From assembly GCA_017450275.1 (NCBI GenBank), contig JAFSVD010000050.1, positions 1 to 62,175 on the forward strand: 62,175 nucleotides of DNA. The letters are read 5' to 3'. Position numbers and translations under genes: made by a program. Positions 17,347 through 25,728 of this stretch are shown in pieces (within the stretch, counting starts at the first letter, position 1; each line of letters starts with the position of its first letter). The notes beneath the pieces are model-generated. The model did no database searches. It worked only from the letters and a program-made list of their open reading frames with translations, and was not told the DNA's origin. The stretch is from Desulfovibrio sp. (GTDB lineage Bacteria; Desulfobacterota; Desulfovibrionia; Desulfovibrionales; Desulfovibrionaceae).

Positions 17347-18603
17347 TTAGTCGAGTCCAAAGACGCTTCGAATGGTGTGGATGCGTTCAATCTGATCGAT
17401 ATGGGTGTTTTCATCCTTCAGATACATCAGCGGATTGTGGTGTATTTTATGGAGGATGGAGGAAATCATGACCTCAAGGCTCTGTTTGGTGGCCTCATCA
17501 CACTGTAAATGTTTACAGGTGTGTTCGAGTTCCGCACGCGCTATGCTTTCATGGCTTGCCAGAAGATCGAGAATGGTTGGTTGGACGGCAAGGCTTTTGA
17601 GCCATTGTTCGTAGGAGACGACCTCGTCGTTGACGATCGTTTGGGCTTTTTGGGCTTCGTCGTGGCGGTTGTTGATATTTTCTTCGACGATTTCTTTGAG
17701 ATCGTCGATATCGTAGAGATAGACGTTGTCGAGACTGTTGACATCGGGGTCGACATCCCTGGGAACGGCGATATCGATAAAGAACATGGGGCGATTTTTG
17801 CGCAAACGCAGGGCTGCTGCAACGGTTTTGGCGTGGATGATCGGTTCCACAGACCCTGTTGAGGTGATGATGATGTCAACATGGAGAAGGCTTTCTTGGA
17901 TTTGCTCAAAGTGCAGCGGATGTCCATGGAAGGATTCAGCCAGGCTTTGGGCGCGGGAAAAGGTTCTGTTGGCCACATAGAGATCCTGGATGCCAAAATG
18001 GAGCAGATGTTTGGCAGCCAGTTCGGCCATCTCGCCTGCTCCGATCAGCATCGCCTTGTGCTTGTTCATGTCGCCAAAGATCCGTTTGGCCAGCTCGACC
18101 GCAGCGTAGCTGATGGAAACAGCGTTGCTGGCGACAGCGGTTTCCGTGCGGACACGTTTGGCAACCGAAAAGGCCTTGTGCAGCAGGCGGTTCAAGATAG
18201 GGCCTGTGGTGTGAGCCTGGCTTGCTTGCACATAGGCTTTTTTCAATTGCCCCAGGATCTGGGGTTCGCCGATGACCATGGAGTCAAGGCTCGAAGCAAC
18301 ACGGAACAGATGCTCTACGGCTTCGGCGTTGGTATAGGTGTAGACATAGGGCTCAAGCTCTTTGACCGATTGGTTTTTGGCAGAAGCCCAGGCAGAGAGA
18401 ATTTCCTGCTCCCTATTCGGCTGGCCTGCAGCCACGATCTCGACGCGATTACAGGTCGAGAGAATAACATTTTCCCGAATGGTTGGCGTTATCGGAATAG
18501 CCCAGAGATCCTTGGAACACTGGTTGGCCAGCGCGAAGCGTTCACGGATATCAACACCAGCTGTACGGTGATTGAGACCAATAAGATAGATTGTACTCTG
18601 CAT
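17347..18603 (-). CDS. hemA: Glutamyl-tRNA reductase
   Basis: HemA reduces glutamyl-tRNA to glutamate-1-semialdehyde, the first committed step of tetrapyrrole synthesis. Signatures are IGLNHRTAGVDIRERF at the N terminus, the catalytic cysteine in ILSTCNRVEI, LFRVASSLDSMVIGEPQILGQ, and the NADPH-binding MLIGAGEMAELAAKHL with VANRTFSRA. The C-terminal dimerisation helix completes 418 residues, a normal length. Neighbouring siroheme dehydrogenase and hemX/ccsA-like genes indicate a tetrapyrrole operon. Confidence 0.96.
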   Translation of the reverse strand: MQSTIYLIGLNHRTAGVDIRERFALANQCSKDLWAIPITPTIRENVILSTCNRVEIVAAGQPNREQEILSAWASAKNQSVKELEPYVYTYTNAEAVEHLFRVASSLDSMVIGEPQILGQLKKAYVQASQAHTTGPILNRLLHKAFSVAKRVRTETAVASNAVSISYAAVELAKRIFGDMNKHKAMLIGAGEMAELAAKHLLHFGIQDLYVANRTFSRAQSLAESFHGHPLHFEQIQESLLHVDIIITSTGSVEPIIHAKTVAAALRLRKNRPMFFIDIAVPRDVDPDVNSLDNVYLYDIDDLKEIVEENINNRHDEAQKAQTIVNDEVVSYEQWLKSLAVQPTILDLLASHESIARAELEHTCKHLQCDEATKQSLEVMISSILHKIHHNPLMYLKDENTHIDQIERIHTIRSVFGLD

Positions 18604-18616
18604 GCGCGATACCGAT

Positions 18617-19444
18617 TTACTTGAGCGAAAACGTATGATGCGAAGGCATCAATGTGTTGATGATGAGAAAGGAAAACAAACTCAACAGAAAGACAATCAG
18701 CATGGTGATTGCAGGTTTTTTTCCTGTCCAGGATCGTGCGAGACGATTGTGAAAGACAAAGGCTAAGAGCAGCCAGACAAGGATGCTTGTCAATTCTTTG
18801 GGATCTCCTGTGAAGGTGTTCCCGAAGATGGGTTTTGATCGCACAAGCCCGCTCACTATACCGATGGTATAACAGGGGAATGTTGCCAAAATGCAAAAGC
18901 CGTTGATGGTGTCGAGCAGGCTGAGCGCAGGCATATCTTCCATAAAGCCTTTGACGCGTTCTTTGCGTTTGATGCGTCTTTCAAGCACAAGAAAGAGCCC
19001 GCTGACAATAAAGGAGATGGCCATAAGAGCCAGGCTTCCGAAGAGGGTCGCGATATGGAGAATATAAAACGAGGCATCCAGGGAGGTCGGAAGGACGATT
19101 GAGCGTTCGATATAGGGCAGGGAGAGAGCAAAGAGAAGCGCGCATAAGGGGGCTGCAAAGGATACAGCGGCCTGCTGTTTGAGTTTGACCGACAACAAGA
19201 TCGCAGCAAGACCGACAAACCAGGCAACCAGCTGCATATAGGCGCCGCCGCTTAAGCCCTGGCCAAAGGTTTTATGGAAGCCAAAGAGCAGGCCTAGGGT
19301 TTGGAGCGCCAATGCGCACCAAAAGAAACGTGCTCCGTATCGGAGCACGGCTTGTTTTCTGCTGAGAAGTCCATACAGACACAGTATCGTACTGAGCGTC
19401 AAAATCGCCAGGGTACCCAGGCTTACGAACTCATGTGAGATCAT
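18617..19444 (-). CDS. HemX/CcsA-like cytochrome c assembly membrane protein
   Basis: The protein has about eight hydrophobic segments over 275 residues and matches the CcsA/HemX group. A histidine lies in the loop GFHKTFGQGLSGG, and the WLLLAFVFHNRLARSW segment near the C terminus fits the conserved late helix. The group includes heme-handling proteins of cytochrome c maturation and HemX, which lowers HemA levels in Bacillus. Placement between the siroheme dehydrogenase (14-base overlap) and hemA (13-base gap) supports a tetrapyrrole-linked role. The tryptophan-rich WWD motif of full CcsA is not obvious. Confidence 0.8.
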   Translation of the reverse strand: MISHEFVSLGTLAILTLSTILCLYGLLSRKQAVLRYGARFFWCALALQTLGLLFGFHKTFGQGLSGGAYMQLVAWFVGLAAILLSVKLKQQAAVSFAAPLCALLFALSLPYIERSIVLPTSLDASFYILHIATLFGSLALMAISFIVSGLFLVLERRIKRKERVKGFMEDMPALSLLDTINGFCILATFPCYTIGIVSGLVRSKPIFGNTFTGDPKELTSILVWLLLAFVFHNRLARSWTGKKPAITMLIVFLLSLFSFLIINTLMPSHHTFSLK

Positions 19445-20126
19445 TGACTATCTCCGGGAGAACGTCCTTCAGATGCGGGGGAAGATGGGTGGTGAGATAC
19501 TGCAGTGCCTTGGCAGTCTCCCCCTGGTGCAGGTACGTTTCAAGAGGACCATTGGCAAGAGTGGTGAACAAGGCCGCGTTTTCTTCGGAAGACATGGTGG
19601 CAACAAGGAGGGGGCGCAGCCGTGCCATGCAGCACAGCATGGCGTGTTTGCTGGCAGCCCAGACCTCGAGTTCTTTGCGCCATTTTTTGGCAAGGGCTGG
19701 ACTTGTCCCCTGGGTGGAAAGCGTCAAACACAAGGGGTCGGCATCGATAATGGCCGGAAGCGCCACATCGCCATTGTCAGGGTCGCTCGCTGCATTGCAC
19801 AGGACGTGTTTGGCACGGCAGAGGGCACAAATCCGAGCATTTTCGTGGGGATCGTTGGTGCAGGCAAAGACAATATCTGCCCTGTCGATGCAGGTTTCGT
19901 CGAGGGTTTGCTGGTAGACAGTCAGATTGGGGGCTTTGGGGACTTCTTTGATCTGAGGGTCAAAGACCATGATGGAAGCAGGTCCAAAAGAACCCATCGC
20001 AAGCAGGCGTTGGAGTTTTCGTTGTCCGACCCGGCCAAAGCCGACAAGAACACAGCATTTTCCCCGAAGAGAGAGATGGATGGGATAGTATTTTCGTGCC
20101 ATACTTTTTTTTGCGCTAGCGTCCAT
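19431..20126 (-). CDS. Precorrin-2 dehydrogenase/sirohydrochlorin ferrochelatase-type (CysG N-terminal/MET8-like)
   Basis: The Rossmann start YPIHLSLRGKCCVLVGFGRVGQRK is the NAD-binding region of the CysG-N/MET8/SirC family, which oxidises precorrin-2 to sirohydrochlorin for siroheme and heme. ADIVFACTNDPHENARICALC and LCNAASDPDNGDVALPAI are the next conserved blocks, followed by LTLSTQGTSPALAKKWRKELE. The start is uncertain: the ATG at 20126 overlaps rnc by 11 bases and the ATG at 20102 would remove eight residues. It overlaps the hemX/ccsA-like gene by 14 bases. Confidence 0.9.
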   Translation of the reverse strand: MDASAKKSMARKYYPIHLSLRGKCCVLVGFGRVGQRKLQRLLAMGSFGPASIMVFDPQIKEVPKAPNLTVYQQTLDETCIDRADIVFACTNDPHENARICALCRAKHVLCNAASDPDNGDVALPAIIDADPLCLTLSTQGTSPALAKKWRKELEVWAASKHAMLCCMARLRPLLVATMSSEENAALFTTLANGPLETYLHQGETAKALQYLTTHLPPHLKDVLPEIVNDLT

Positions 20127-20844
20127 ACTGCTTGGAAAAGTAGGCAAGAGCACGGCCGGCAGCCTCTTGTTCGGCTCTCTTAAAGCTCGATCCCTCAGCG
20201 GTGAAGTTTGTGCCGTCGGGCAGGGTCAGGGTGATGGTAAAGATTTTGGCGTGTTCAGGACCTACGCTTCCGATAAGGGCATAGCTTGGGACGGCTTTAA
20301 AGCGTTGCTGAACCATTTCCTGCAGTAAGGTTTTATTGTCTTTGTGGAAAGCGAGTACCTCTTCTGGCTTGGGGAGGCTTGGGGCGAAGATCGCTGTTGC
20401 GATCTCAAGGGCTTTGGCAAAACCCGCATCCACATAGATCGCTGCCAAAACAGCCTCGAAGGTGTCGCTCAAGATGGAATCGCGGTTTCGGCCACCTTGC
20501 ATTTCTTCGCCGTGCCCCAATTTGATAAAGCGGTCAAGGGTGAGCGATCGGGCGACCGCAGCAAGCCCCTGGGCGCTCACCAGGGCTGAGCGGATCTTTG
20601 TCAGGGCGCCTTCCCTGAGGGAGGGGTAGGTATGGAAGCACAGATGCGAGATGCATAACTCCAAAACCGCATCGCCGAGAAATTCCATGCGTTCGTTGTG
20701 TTCAATGGGGGTGTCCACCATTTCATTGGCGTAGGAGCTGTGGGTTAAGGCTTGTTCCAGGAGTTTGGGATTGGTGAAGGTGTATCCCAGACAGGCCTCA
20801 ATCGATTGCAGATCGTTGTGGGTCTGGGGGGCATGGTTTTCCAT
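20116..20844 (-). CDS. rnc: Ribonuclease III
   Basis: RNase III cleaves double-stranded RNA in rRNA and mRNA processing. The catalytic signature ERMEFLGDAVLEL is at about 50 and the second acidic motif DTFEAVLAAIYVDAG at about 125. A C-terminal double-stranded-RNA-binding domain ends in SSFKRAEQEAAGRALAYF. The 242-residue length is normal. The ATG at 20844 is preferred over an upstream extension. It is the first gene of the minus-strand tetrapyrrole run and is divergent from the small protein at 20955. Confidence 0.96.
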   Translation of the reverse strand: MENHAPQTHNDLQSIEACLGYTFTNPKLLEQALTHSSYANEMVDTPIEHNERMEFLGDAVLELCISHLCFHTYPSLREGALTKIRSALVSAQGLAAVARSLTLDRFIKLGHGEEMQGGRNRDSILSDTFEAVLAAIYVDAGFAKALEIATAIFAPSLPKPEEVLAFHKDNKTLLQEMVQQRFKAVPSYALIGSVGPEHAKIFTITLTLPDGTNFTAEGSSFKRAEQEAAGRALAYFSKQYGR

Positions 20845-20954
20845 CTTGATTTTTTGCCTCGTATGCTGTAGGGAAAACAATTTTGGATCGCACTGTAGCC
20901 TTTTAGAGGCAAAGCAGCGCGTTGATCAGAGACTTTTCTATTTGGGGAATCAAT

Positions 20955-21287
20955 ATGTATGAGGTTCGTTTGGCTAAATTAGTGAATGGTGAACTTGTCC
21001 TTGGTAAATACGACAAGGACAAAGATTGTCTGAATGAGGTGGCTATCTTGCAGGTCATCCCGACGCAGCAAGGGGTGCAAATGCTTCTCTTGCCCTATGG
21101 GCATCCCTTTGAATCAAAGTTTGTTGCCTCCATTGCCTGCAAGCACATAGTCTACCTCTACAGCGAGCTGCCCAAGGAAATCGAGAACAAATATATTGAA
21201 GCGGTGTCCAATATCACGATTGCCGGAGGACTTGGTAGTCTGAAGTTTGAATCCCAGACTATTCCCGCTTCAAAACTGCATCTGTAA
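20955..21287 (+). CDS. Conserved-looking small hypothetical protein (110 aa)
   Basis: I do not recognise a named family. The product is soluble, starts MYEVRLAKLVNGELVLG, and alternates short strands with loops (QGVQMLLLPYGHPFE), giving a small beta-rich domain. The ATG at 20955 follows GGGGAATCA. The last 29 bases overlap the end of the convergent xerC gene, and a terminator for this transcript lies inside the xerC coding sequence. Confidence 0.65.
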   Translation: MYEVRLAKLVNGELVLGKYDKDKDCLNEVAILQVIPTQQGVQMLLLPYGHPFESKFVASIACKHIVYLYSELPKEIENKYIEAVSNITIAGGLGSLKFESQTIPASKLHL

Positions 21288-22203
21288 GCGGACGTGTGTC
21301 CGTCTTTTTTTGGGTGCCCTTGGGATGAGCCTTGTCGTACACAGCAATCAATTCATTCATGCTGACATGAGTATAGTGCTGGGTTGTCGACAATCGTCGA
21401 TGACCCAGCAATTCCTGGACACTGCGCAGATCCATGCCGCTTTCAAGCAGATGGGTGGCAAAGGCGTGCCGCATGCTGTGGGGAGAGAGGTGAATCGGCA
21501 TCCCACTGGCTTCAGCGCGTTTTTGCACAATCCGCCACGCTTCCTTCCTATCAAGTCTCTTTCCTCTTGTTCCCACAAAGAGCGCTTCTTCCCCAGGATT
21601 GGCTAGAGCTCTTCGTGCATGGATCCATGCATTGATGCGGTTCACAGCCATATCTGTCAGCGGAACCAGCCTCTCCCGCGATCCCTTTCCCATGACCGTA
21701 ATAACCTGTTTGTTGCGCACATCATCGATATTGAGCTGTAAAGCCTCTTGGATGCGAAGCCCTGAGCCATAGAGAAGCTCTAAAAGGGCTGTATCGCGCA
21801 TTGTTTGGGGATCGATCGATGGAACGCTCTCCAAAAGGCCAATCATAGCATCGACATTGGGAATGCGCGCTTCAATCTTGTCCTGTTTGGGATTGGCAAT
21901 ACCCGCGCAGGGATCTGTTGCGATCACTTTTTCATGCAAAAGATAGTGGAAATAGGTGCGCAGCGACGACAATTTTCGGGCGATCGAGCGTTTGCTTATG
22001 CCCTGGTGGAAGAGGCCGGCCACAAAGTGTTCGACATGGCGCGGAAGAATACGCTCTGGCTGGGCAGGATCAATGCCCTGTTCAGCCACGTGCACGAGGA
22101 ATTGCTCTACATCACGCTGATAGGCTTCCCGGGTTTTGCTGGCATAGGTGGTTTGCAGCCAGACAAGGAAGGGTTGCTGGCAGCTGCTTGCAAACACATC
22201 CAT
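21259..22203 (-). CDS. xerC: Tyrosine recombinase XerC/XerD type
   Basis: This site-specific recombinase most likely resolves chromosome dimers at dif during division. The N-terminal SAM-like DNA-binding domain has SKTREAYQRDVEQFL. The catalytic domain shows LLYGSGLRIQEAL (first Arg), the SPHSMRHAFATHLLESG block (His-x-x-Arg), the LGHRRLSTTQHYTHV block with the final His, and the nucleophilic Tyr in HYTHV. The 314-residue length is normal and the position beside core genes suggests a housekeeping enzyme, not an integrase. Whether it is XerC, XerD or a single XerH-like protein cannot be settled here. Confidence 0.92.
   Translation of the reverse strand: MDVFASSCQQPFLVWLQTTYASKTREAYQRDVEQFLVHVAEQGIDPAQPERILPRHVEHFVAGLFHQGISKRSIARKLSSLRTYFHYLLHEKVIATDPCAGIANPKQDKIEARIPNVDAMIGLLESVPSIDPQTMRDTALLELLYGSGLRIQEALQLNIDDVRNKQVITVMGKGSRERLVPLTDMAVNRINAWIHARRALANPGEEALFVGTRGKRLDRKEAWRIVQKRAEASGMPIHLSPHSMRHAFATHLLESGMDLRSVQELLGHRRLSTTQHYTHVSMNELIAVYDKAHPKGTQKKTDTRPLTDAVLKRE
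21289..21312 (+). terminator. Terminator inside the 3' end of xerC
   Basis: CGGAC, loop GTGT, GTCCG and then TCTTTTTTT: a compact intrinsic terminator two bases after the stop of the 110-residue protein gene, located within the antisense strand of xerC. Confidence 0.75.
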
Positions 22204-22208
22204 CGTAT

Positions 22209-23180
22209 TTAGTGGCTCTTTCTGGCACGGGCAGCGGCTTCGGATTTCGGGAATGTTGCCTGCAGTTCAGAGTATTTTGCCCTGGCACTGGATTCGTCGC
22301 CCAAGCGCGTGTAGGACATGCCGGATTTCAGCAAGGCATCGGCGCTCTTGTGGTGGGTTGGGTATTTGGCGTTGACGTTTTCGTATTGTCCCAAGGCTTC
22401 CCGGTATTTGCCCTGGGAATAATAGCATTCCCCAATCCAGAATTCGGCGTTGGGCGCGTATTTGCCATTGGGGTATTTGGCCAGATATTCGGAGAATTTC
22501 TGGATGCCTTCCTTGGAGCGTCCCTGACGAGCCAGACGCAAGGCCTGTTGATAGCTCGCCTCTTCCCCTGCCTTGGCGGTTCTGGCAACAGGAGCTGGCG
22601 TGTGCTTTTGCACAGGTACAACAGGAGCCGCTTGTTCCTGGGGAAGAGCCAGGCTTGGGGCTGCTTCGAGCGGCAGTGTCGGAGGCAAGCCAGGCTGTGC
22701 CTGCTCTTTTGCCTGCACCATCTGCGGATTACTTGTTCCCTGGGGCGGAAGCGAAAACGTCGGTTGCGGTTGGGCTGCAAGCGGTGGTTCGGGCGCTTTT
22801 ACCGGTGGCTGGCTTTTGACAACTTTCTTGGGCTGCGTTTTGGCTTTGTGCTTGGCCGCAGGAGCTTGGGCAGGCTTTTGCTGGATGGGTGGCGTGTGAT
22901 AGGTTGCGATTTGCTGGGGTGGCGTCTGAGGAGAGGCCACAGCGACCTGTGGTGTTACGGGCACCACTGTCATGCCTGTTTTCCGACCTTTTGCCCCGCG
23001 GACTTCATAGACCCGGTTGTTCAGCATGGAAATTTGTTCGTTCAATTCTGTGATATTTTTTTCAACCGAATCAATCCGCCGTTCATTCATTTCCAATAAT
23101 TTTTCTTGATGCTGATCCTGGGCAGCACAGCCAGGGGCGAGGGATGCGATACACAGGGCAAGGATGAGTGTTTTTTGCAT
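22209..23180 (-). CDS. cpoB: Tol-Pal cell division coordinator, YbgF/CpoB-like lipoprotein
   Basis: CpoB couples Tol-Pal outer-membrane constriction to peptidoglycan synthesis in the periplasm. The N terminus has a lipobox (LAPGC at about 18), unlike E. coli CpoB, which is soluble. A short coiled coil follows (LLEMNERRIDSVEKNITELN, trimer-forming in CpoB). Next is an unusually long Pro/Ala/Gln-rich linker (about 75-210). The C terminus has three TPR units: ASYQQALRLARQGR, AEFWIGECYYSQGKYREAL and ADALLKSGMSYTRLGD. xerC lies six bases downstream. Confidence 0.87.
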   Translation of the reverse strand: MQKTLILALCIASLAPGCAAQDQHQEKLLEMNERRIDSVEKNITELNEQISMLNNRVYEVRGAKGRKTGMTVVPVTPQVAVASPQTPPQQIATYHTPPIQQKPAQAPAAKHKAKTQPKKVVKSQPPVKAPEPPLAAQPQPTFSLPPQGTSNPQMVQAKEQAQPGLPPTLPLEAAPSLALPQEQAAPVVPVQKHTPAPVARTAKAGEEASYQQALRLARQGRSKEGIQKFSEYLAKYPNGKYAPNAEFWIGECYYSQGKYREALGQYENVNAKYPTHHKSADALLKSGMSYTRLGDESSARAKYSELQATFPKSEAAARARKSH

Positions 23181-23362
23181 GACGGCTATTCAGAGCGGAA
23201 ACTCTGCCTCGTTGCTGAATGGATGAGATGGGATGAACGCAGCGGCTTGTGCTTGCCTTGCGTTAGCCTAAAAAATTCGGCAAAAAGATGAACAGCTTTT
23301 TACCGACGATTGTTTAAAAGTGCAAGCCTGACGACCCTATTACCGCTAAATGAGACTGTTCA

Positions 23363-24406
23363 ATGGATGTGTTGCAAACTTTGTTCTCCCGCCTGGCCCT
23401 TGCTTGGCGTTTTGATACGCTTGTTTTTTGGCTTCCCTGGCTTTTTTGGACGCTCTTTGCCGCAGCGCCGCTCTTTCTTGCCCAGGGGCGCACGCTGGCA
23501 AAAGCTGTGCGACGCACCTCCTACGACAAGGGAGCCAGGCAATTTGCCTGGGTTTGCTGTGTGCTTGCTAGTCTTGGTCTTCTCGCCGGCAAAGGGCTGC
23601 TGTTTTGGCACTATCAGGCAATGTTTCCCCCCCATCTGGCAGCTCTTTGTCTGGATTGCGTGTGGCTGTTGGGCTTGCTTGTTGTGATACCCCTGTGGAT
23701 CCATTGTCTTGGGTGGCGCTTTCTCGGGAACCATCCTCTGCTGCAGTTTCTGTGCACAAGCACAGGCTTTCTTGCTGGGCTTTGTGGCAGTTTCCTCTTT
23801 TGGTGTCTTTTTCCGCTTCTTTCGCGTATGCCTCAAACGCCCCTGACTCCTGATTGGCCGGTCGTACGGGATGCCATCGTTTCTCTTCTGCCCTTTATGA
23901 AGGATATTGTGCTCAATCAGGTGAAACCCCTGCTTTTAGGCGATACCATCACGTTTTTGGGTATTCTGGCAAGCCCTGCTTCCTTGGCTCTGCTCATGGT
24001 TTTTCCCGTGCTCTTTGGGATGCCCGCGGTTTTTGCCAGCCTCAGTTTTCTTATGTTGCGTCCCTTCCACGACTATGGCCGCGATCACTATACGATTGTT
24101 CTCACCTGGAGCGCGCGCTACGCACGAGCCATGGGTATTGTCGTAAGTCTGTGCTGTATGGGCTGTCTGGGGGTTTTTGGCTACCGGTATTGGATGGGGC
24201 TTGATGTATCTGATGTATCTTCCCATGTCTCTATGGATGGTCTTCTCTTCCACGGGCTGCTCTTGCTGCTCTTTGGAGGGGCTACAGGCGTGTGGAGCTC
24301 TGTGTGTAGAAGCAGCTATCCCTTGCGGCAGAAGGTGTGGTTGAGTTTGGCCTCGTGCATGGCCTTGTTGGGCACAATTGTGCTTGCGTGTGCCTGGATT
24401 GCTTAG
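23363..24406 (+). CDS. Polytopic membrane protein of unknown function (347 aa)
   Basis: The protein has about eight hydrophobic segments separated by short loops, for example WLPWLFWTLFAAAPLFL, WVCCVLASLGLLAG and FLGILASPASLALLMVF. It is rich in Trp, Leu and Cys. I see no transporter signature or catalytic motif. The central loop DAIVSLLPFMKDIVLNQVK resembles an amphipathic stretch. It starts at the ATG at 23363. Its stop overlaps the stop of the convergent CgeB-like gene by four bases. The 182-bp region upstream separates it from divergent cpoB. Confidence 0.65.
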   Translation: MDVLQTLFSRLALAWRFDTLVFWLPWLFWTLFAAAPLFLAQGRTLAKAVRRTSYDKGARQFAWVCCVLASLGLLAGKGLLFWHYQAMFPPHLAALCLDCVWLLGLLVVIPLWIHCLGWRFLGNHPLLQFLCTSTGFLAGLCGSFLFWCLFPLLSRMPQTPLTPDWPVVRDAIVSLLPFMKDIVLNQVKPLLLGDTITFLGILASPASLALLMVFPVLFGMPAVFASLSFLMLRPFHDYGRDHYTIVLTWSARYARAMGIVVSLCCMGCLGVFGYRYWMGLDVSDVSSHVSMDGLLFHGLLLLLFGGATGVWSSVCRSSYPLRQKVWLSLASCMALLGTIVLACAWIA

Positions 24407-25674
24407 CGCTTAGTACCGTATTGTTTTTGCCATTCATCGAGAAAGAGGAGGCTAGCCTCAAGGGGATCTAAAGCACCGCTTTGTTTGCGAAGCCTGCCAA
24501 TCACGTCGCTGAAGCTGGCATTGGGGCTTGCCCCGAGTTTGGCCAGAAGCTGATCAAGAGCCTGTTGCAGAGTGGCATCCAGTTGTGTTTTGGGGGCGAT
24601 ATCGTTGGCAAAGCGTGGCCAGCCAAGATGCGCATCAATCCATTGGATGAGGGTTTCCATGCGCTTTTGATAGGTATGCTCTTTGAGAACGCGAGCCTGC
24701 GCCTTTGCGCAAAAGGCCTCGCGTTCTTCTTTATGATGGAGGTAGTAGTCGATTTTTTGATAGCATTCTTCCATGGTGGAAAAGGTGGCTATGCATTGAT
24801 CGTCAAAGAGTTCGGGGAGGAGGGTGCGTTTGTCCACCAATTGAAAGGCGCCGATGCTGGCCAATTCAAAGGTGCGTGGATTGACAAAGTCGCCGTGGCT
24901 CACCAGGGTATCGCGGCGCAGGCTGGAGTGCAGATTGAGATTGATGGTTGTTGCGGAATAGATTTTGAGGCTTTCTTCGCTGTTTATGCGTTTGCCCCCT
25001 TCCTGGATATTGTTTGCAAGGAGGGGTTCTTCTTCCCACTCCGTGCCCCATATTTTAAAATCCTTGCCCGCCAAGGGACGGAAGGCCAGGCGTCGGTTGG
25101 GGTAGCCTGCTCCTAAAAAGCCGATAGAGGCTCCGTAGTAGCGTTGCTCCTTGGGGGTGAGAGGCACGCGTTTATGGAAGGAGGGAAGGGCTGCTAAGGG
25201 CAGATAGAGGACATTGGGTTGATTGATGCTTTTGAGTTCTTCGATAAAGGGTTCTTTTTGGATAATGGCAAAGGCATCGTAGAGCGGAGCATAGGATCGC
25301 CAATAGGAAAAAACCGTATAGTCTTCCACAAACCACATGACGGTTCGTATCCCCAGTCGTTTGAGCCGGCTGAGGATGTTTTTGGGCAGAGGCGCTTGCG
25401 CCATGGCCAAGACGAGATGGGGTTCAAAGTCCTGGACATGGTTGAAGATCGCCTGGCTCACCACATTGAGAAAGCTGTGTTCAAGGCTTGTGATGTGTTC
25501 GGGCGCAAGATCGAGGGTGCGCAATTGGGTGAAGGTGGAATGGAAGATCGGCGCTTCAAAGACCCGAACCTGCATACCCAGAGATTCCAGGGCGGTTGCG
25601 CAATAGCGGCCGATAGGAAGCGAGCCACCGTACATGGGAAGCACAAGAAGAACACGCAGAGGGGTGTCGAGCAT
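24403..25674 (-). CDS. CgeB/DUF3880-like glycosyltransferase
   Basis: The fold pattern is a GT-B type: an N-terminal domain with LRVLLVLPMYGGSLPIG and HLVLAMAQAPLPKNILSRLKRLG, then VMWFVEDY, a mark of the CgeB/DUF3880 group. The C-terminal domain has SIGFLGAGYPNRR and the nucleotide-sugar segment RTFELASIGAFQLVDKRTLLPELF. It ends in HTYQKRMETLIQWI. The likely role is adding sugars to a surface structure. Neighbouring GT9 genes and flagellar hook genes make flagellar or lipopolysaccharide glycosylation a reasonable inference, but the acceptor is unknown. Confidence 0.78.
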   Translation of the reverse strand: MLDTPLRVLLVLPMYGGSLPIGRYCATALESLGMQVRVFEAPIFHSTFTQLRTLDLAPEHITSLEHSFLNVVSQAIFNHVQDFEPHLVLAMAQAPLPKNILSRLKRLGIRTVMWFVEDYTVFSYWRSYAPLYDAFAIIQKEPFIEELKSINQPNVLYLPLAALPSFHKRVPLTPKEQRYYGASIGFLGAGYPNRRLAFRPLAGKDFKIWGTEWEEEPLLANNIQEGGKRINSEESLKIYSATTINLNLHSSLRRDTLVSHGDFVNPRTFELASIGAFQLVDKRTLLPELFDDQCIATFSTMEECYQKIDYYLHHKEEREAFCAKAQARVLKEHTYQKRMETLIQWIDAHLGWPRFANDIAPKTQLDATLQQALDQLLAKLGASPNASFSDVIGRLRKQSGALDPLEASLLFLDEWQKQYGTKR

Positions 25675-25728
25675 GGGGTTCCTTCCTCGCTGAGTCTGTT
25701 TTCTAAGGGTGTTTTCTGAGGCTGTTTT

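Noticed and set aside
21918-23099. A 393-codon plus-strand frame across xerC and cpoB
   Set aside because: Both minus-strand genes are well supported. The frame spans two genes and is Gly/Phe/Arg-rich without a domain.
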